Source: Prevotella sp. UBA4268 (GTDB taxonomy: Bacteria; Bacteroidota; Bacteroidia; Bacteroidales; Bacteroidaceae). Taken from it: a DNA stretch of 64,000 nucleotides. The first letter of the stretch is position 1. Each line of letters starts with the position of its first letter. The stretch covers positions 12,565 through 76,564 of the forward strand of contig DGWC01000083.1 in the NCBI GenBank assembly GCA_002395135.1, in the 5' to 3' direction. Positions 63,469 to 64,000 of the stretch are shown one piece after another. The notes beneath the pieces were generated by a model that saw only the letters and a list, made by a program, of their open reading frames with translations, was not told the DNA's origin and did no database searches. The translations under genes were made by a program, and so were the position numbers.

Positions 63469-64000
63469 ATGCTTCCTATTGAAGAAAGAAAAGCCATTAT
63501 TGACTTGATACACCGTCAGGTGGTGCCTGCAATTGGGTGTACGGAGCCCATCGCAGTGGCATTATGTGTGGCCAAGGCCACCAAACTGTTGGGATGCAGG
63601 CCCGAGCATATCGAACTGCGTCTGAGTGCTAATATCTTGAAAAACGCCATGGGCGTGGGAATCCCTGGCACAGGCATGATAGGACTGCCCATCGCCATTG
63701 CGCTGGGTGCGTTGATTGGCCGTCCGGAACTCGAACTCGAGGTACTTCGCGACTGTAACAAGCAGGCTGTGGAAGAGGGAAAGAAGTACATTGATGAGAA
63801 TCGCATGCACTTTGTGCTTGAGGAAGAAGACAAAGACAAACTGTTTATCAATGTGGTATGCTCTGCCAACGGCCATGAGGCCGAGGCCCGCATCAAGACA
63901 CATCACACGGATTTCGTATTCCTGCGTCACGACAGTGAGGTGCTTCTTGAGAAGAGCGGTGGCGAGGCGGCCAGCAATGAGGCCGACTGTGACCCGAAAC
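63469..64000 (+). CDS. L-cysteine desulfidase/UPF0597-type protein, 3' end outside window
   Basis: The first 177 residues of a protein of the serine dehydratase alpha-like UPF0597 family. IHRQVVPAIGCTEPIAVALC (about 14-33) carries the CTEP motif that in CyuA-type L-cysteine desulfidases supplies an iron-sulfur cluster ligand; ILKNAMGVGIPGTGMIGLPI follows. Such enzymes release sulfide, ammonia and pyruvate from cysteine. The remaining two cysteine ligands lie beyond the window, so the activity is presumed. Confidence 0.85.
   Translation, partial: MLPIEERKAIIDLIHRQVVPAIGCTEPIAVALCVAKATKLLGCRPEHIELRLSANILKNAMGVGIPGTGMIGLPIAIALGALIGRPELELEVLRDCNKQAVEEGKKYIDENRMHFVLEEEDKDKLFINVVCSANGHEAEARIKTHHTDFVFLRHDSEVLLEKSGGEAASNEADCDPK

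Overview
The window is a chromosomal segment of a gut or oral Bacteroidales bacterium, most likely a Prevotella-type organism. The evidence is the Bacteroidetes -7 promoter element (TAnnTTTG) ahead of many genes, two SusC/SusD systems each driven by an ECF sigma factor and a FecR anti-sigma factor, lipoproteins with acidic residues after the lipid-bearing cysteine, RHS proteins of the Bacteroidetes type, and anaerobic metabolism genes (nrdD/nrdG). The genus is inferred from gene content only.

Layout. 1-905: enolase (3' end missing). 1.2-10.2 kb: transport locus 1 (sigma, FecR, SusC with STN domain, SusD, DUF4843 lipoprotein, PKD-like lipoprotein). 10.4-19.6 kb: an RHS toxin island on the minus strand (two-part RHS protein, nuclease-like toxic tip, presumed immunity protein, a secreted protein), flanked by identical 21-bp direct repeats. 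20.0-22.1 kb: a large TlpA-like thiol-disulfide protein. 22.2-28.9 kb: a minus-strand operon-like cluster of porin, imelysin, di-haem oxidoreductase and the cytochrome c haem-lyase CcsBA, probably for iron or redox work at the cell surface. 29.0-30.3 kb: tyrosine phosphatase and a DUF4468 protein. 30.6-33.8 kb: AT-rich restriction-modification locus preceded by a candidate structured RNA and a broken C5-methyltransferase. 34.4-35.7 kb: 5'-truncated surface protein. 36.1-43.45 kb: a 7.3-kb mobile element inserted in the 3' end of tRNA-Leu(CAA), with Rep, Sel1 lipoprotein, zinc-ribbon membrane protein, XRE repressor, two serine recombinases, and a resident IS30-family copy. 43.6-46.3 kb: nrdG and nrdD. 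47-51.8 kb: S9 peptidase, WG-repeat protein, mannose-1-phosphate guanylyltransferase. 51.9-62.0 kb: transport locus 2, a paralogue of locus 1 with its TlpA-like gene still attached. 62.3-63.2 kb: HIT protein and greA. 63.5 kb to the end: start of an L-cysteine desulfidase-type gene.

The most unusual signals are not genes. Four intergenic regions carry arrays whose units repeat every 22 bp exactly, with linkers that alternate so that the true period is 44 bp. Three share an AT-rich core; the fourth has an unrelated core but the same period. Around the strict core the 22-bp phase continues through units of different sequence. Second, the large serine recombinase of the tRNA-Leu element runs through its own attachment site: joining the two ends in silico gives a 542-residue protein followed 20 bases later by a terminator at the other end of the element, so integration appears to exchange the protein's tail.
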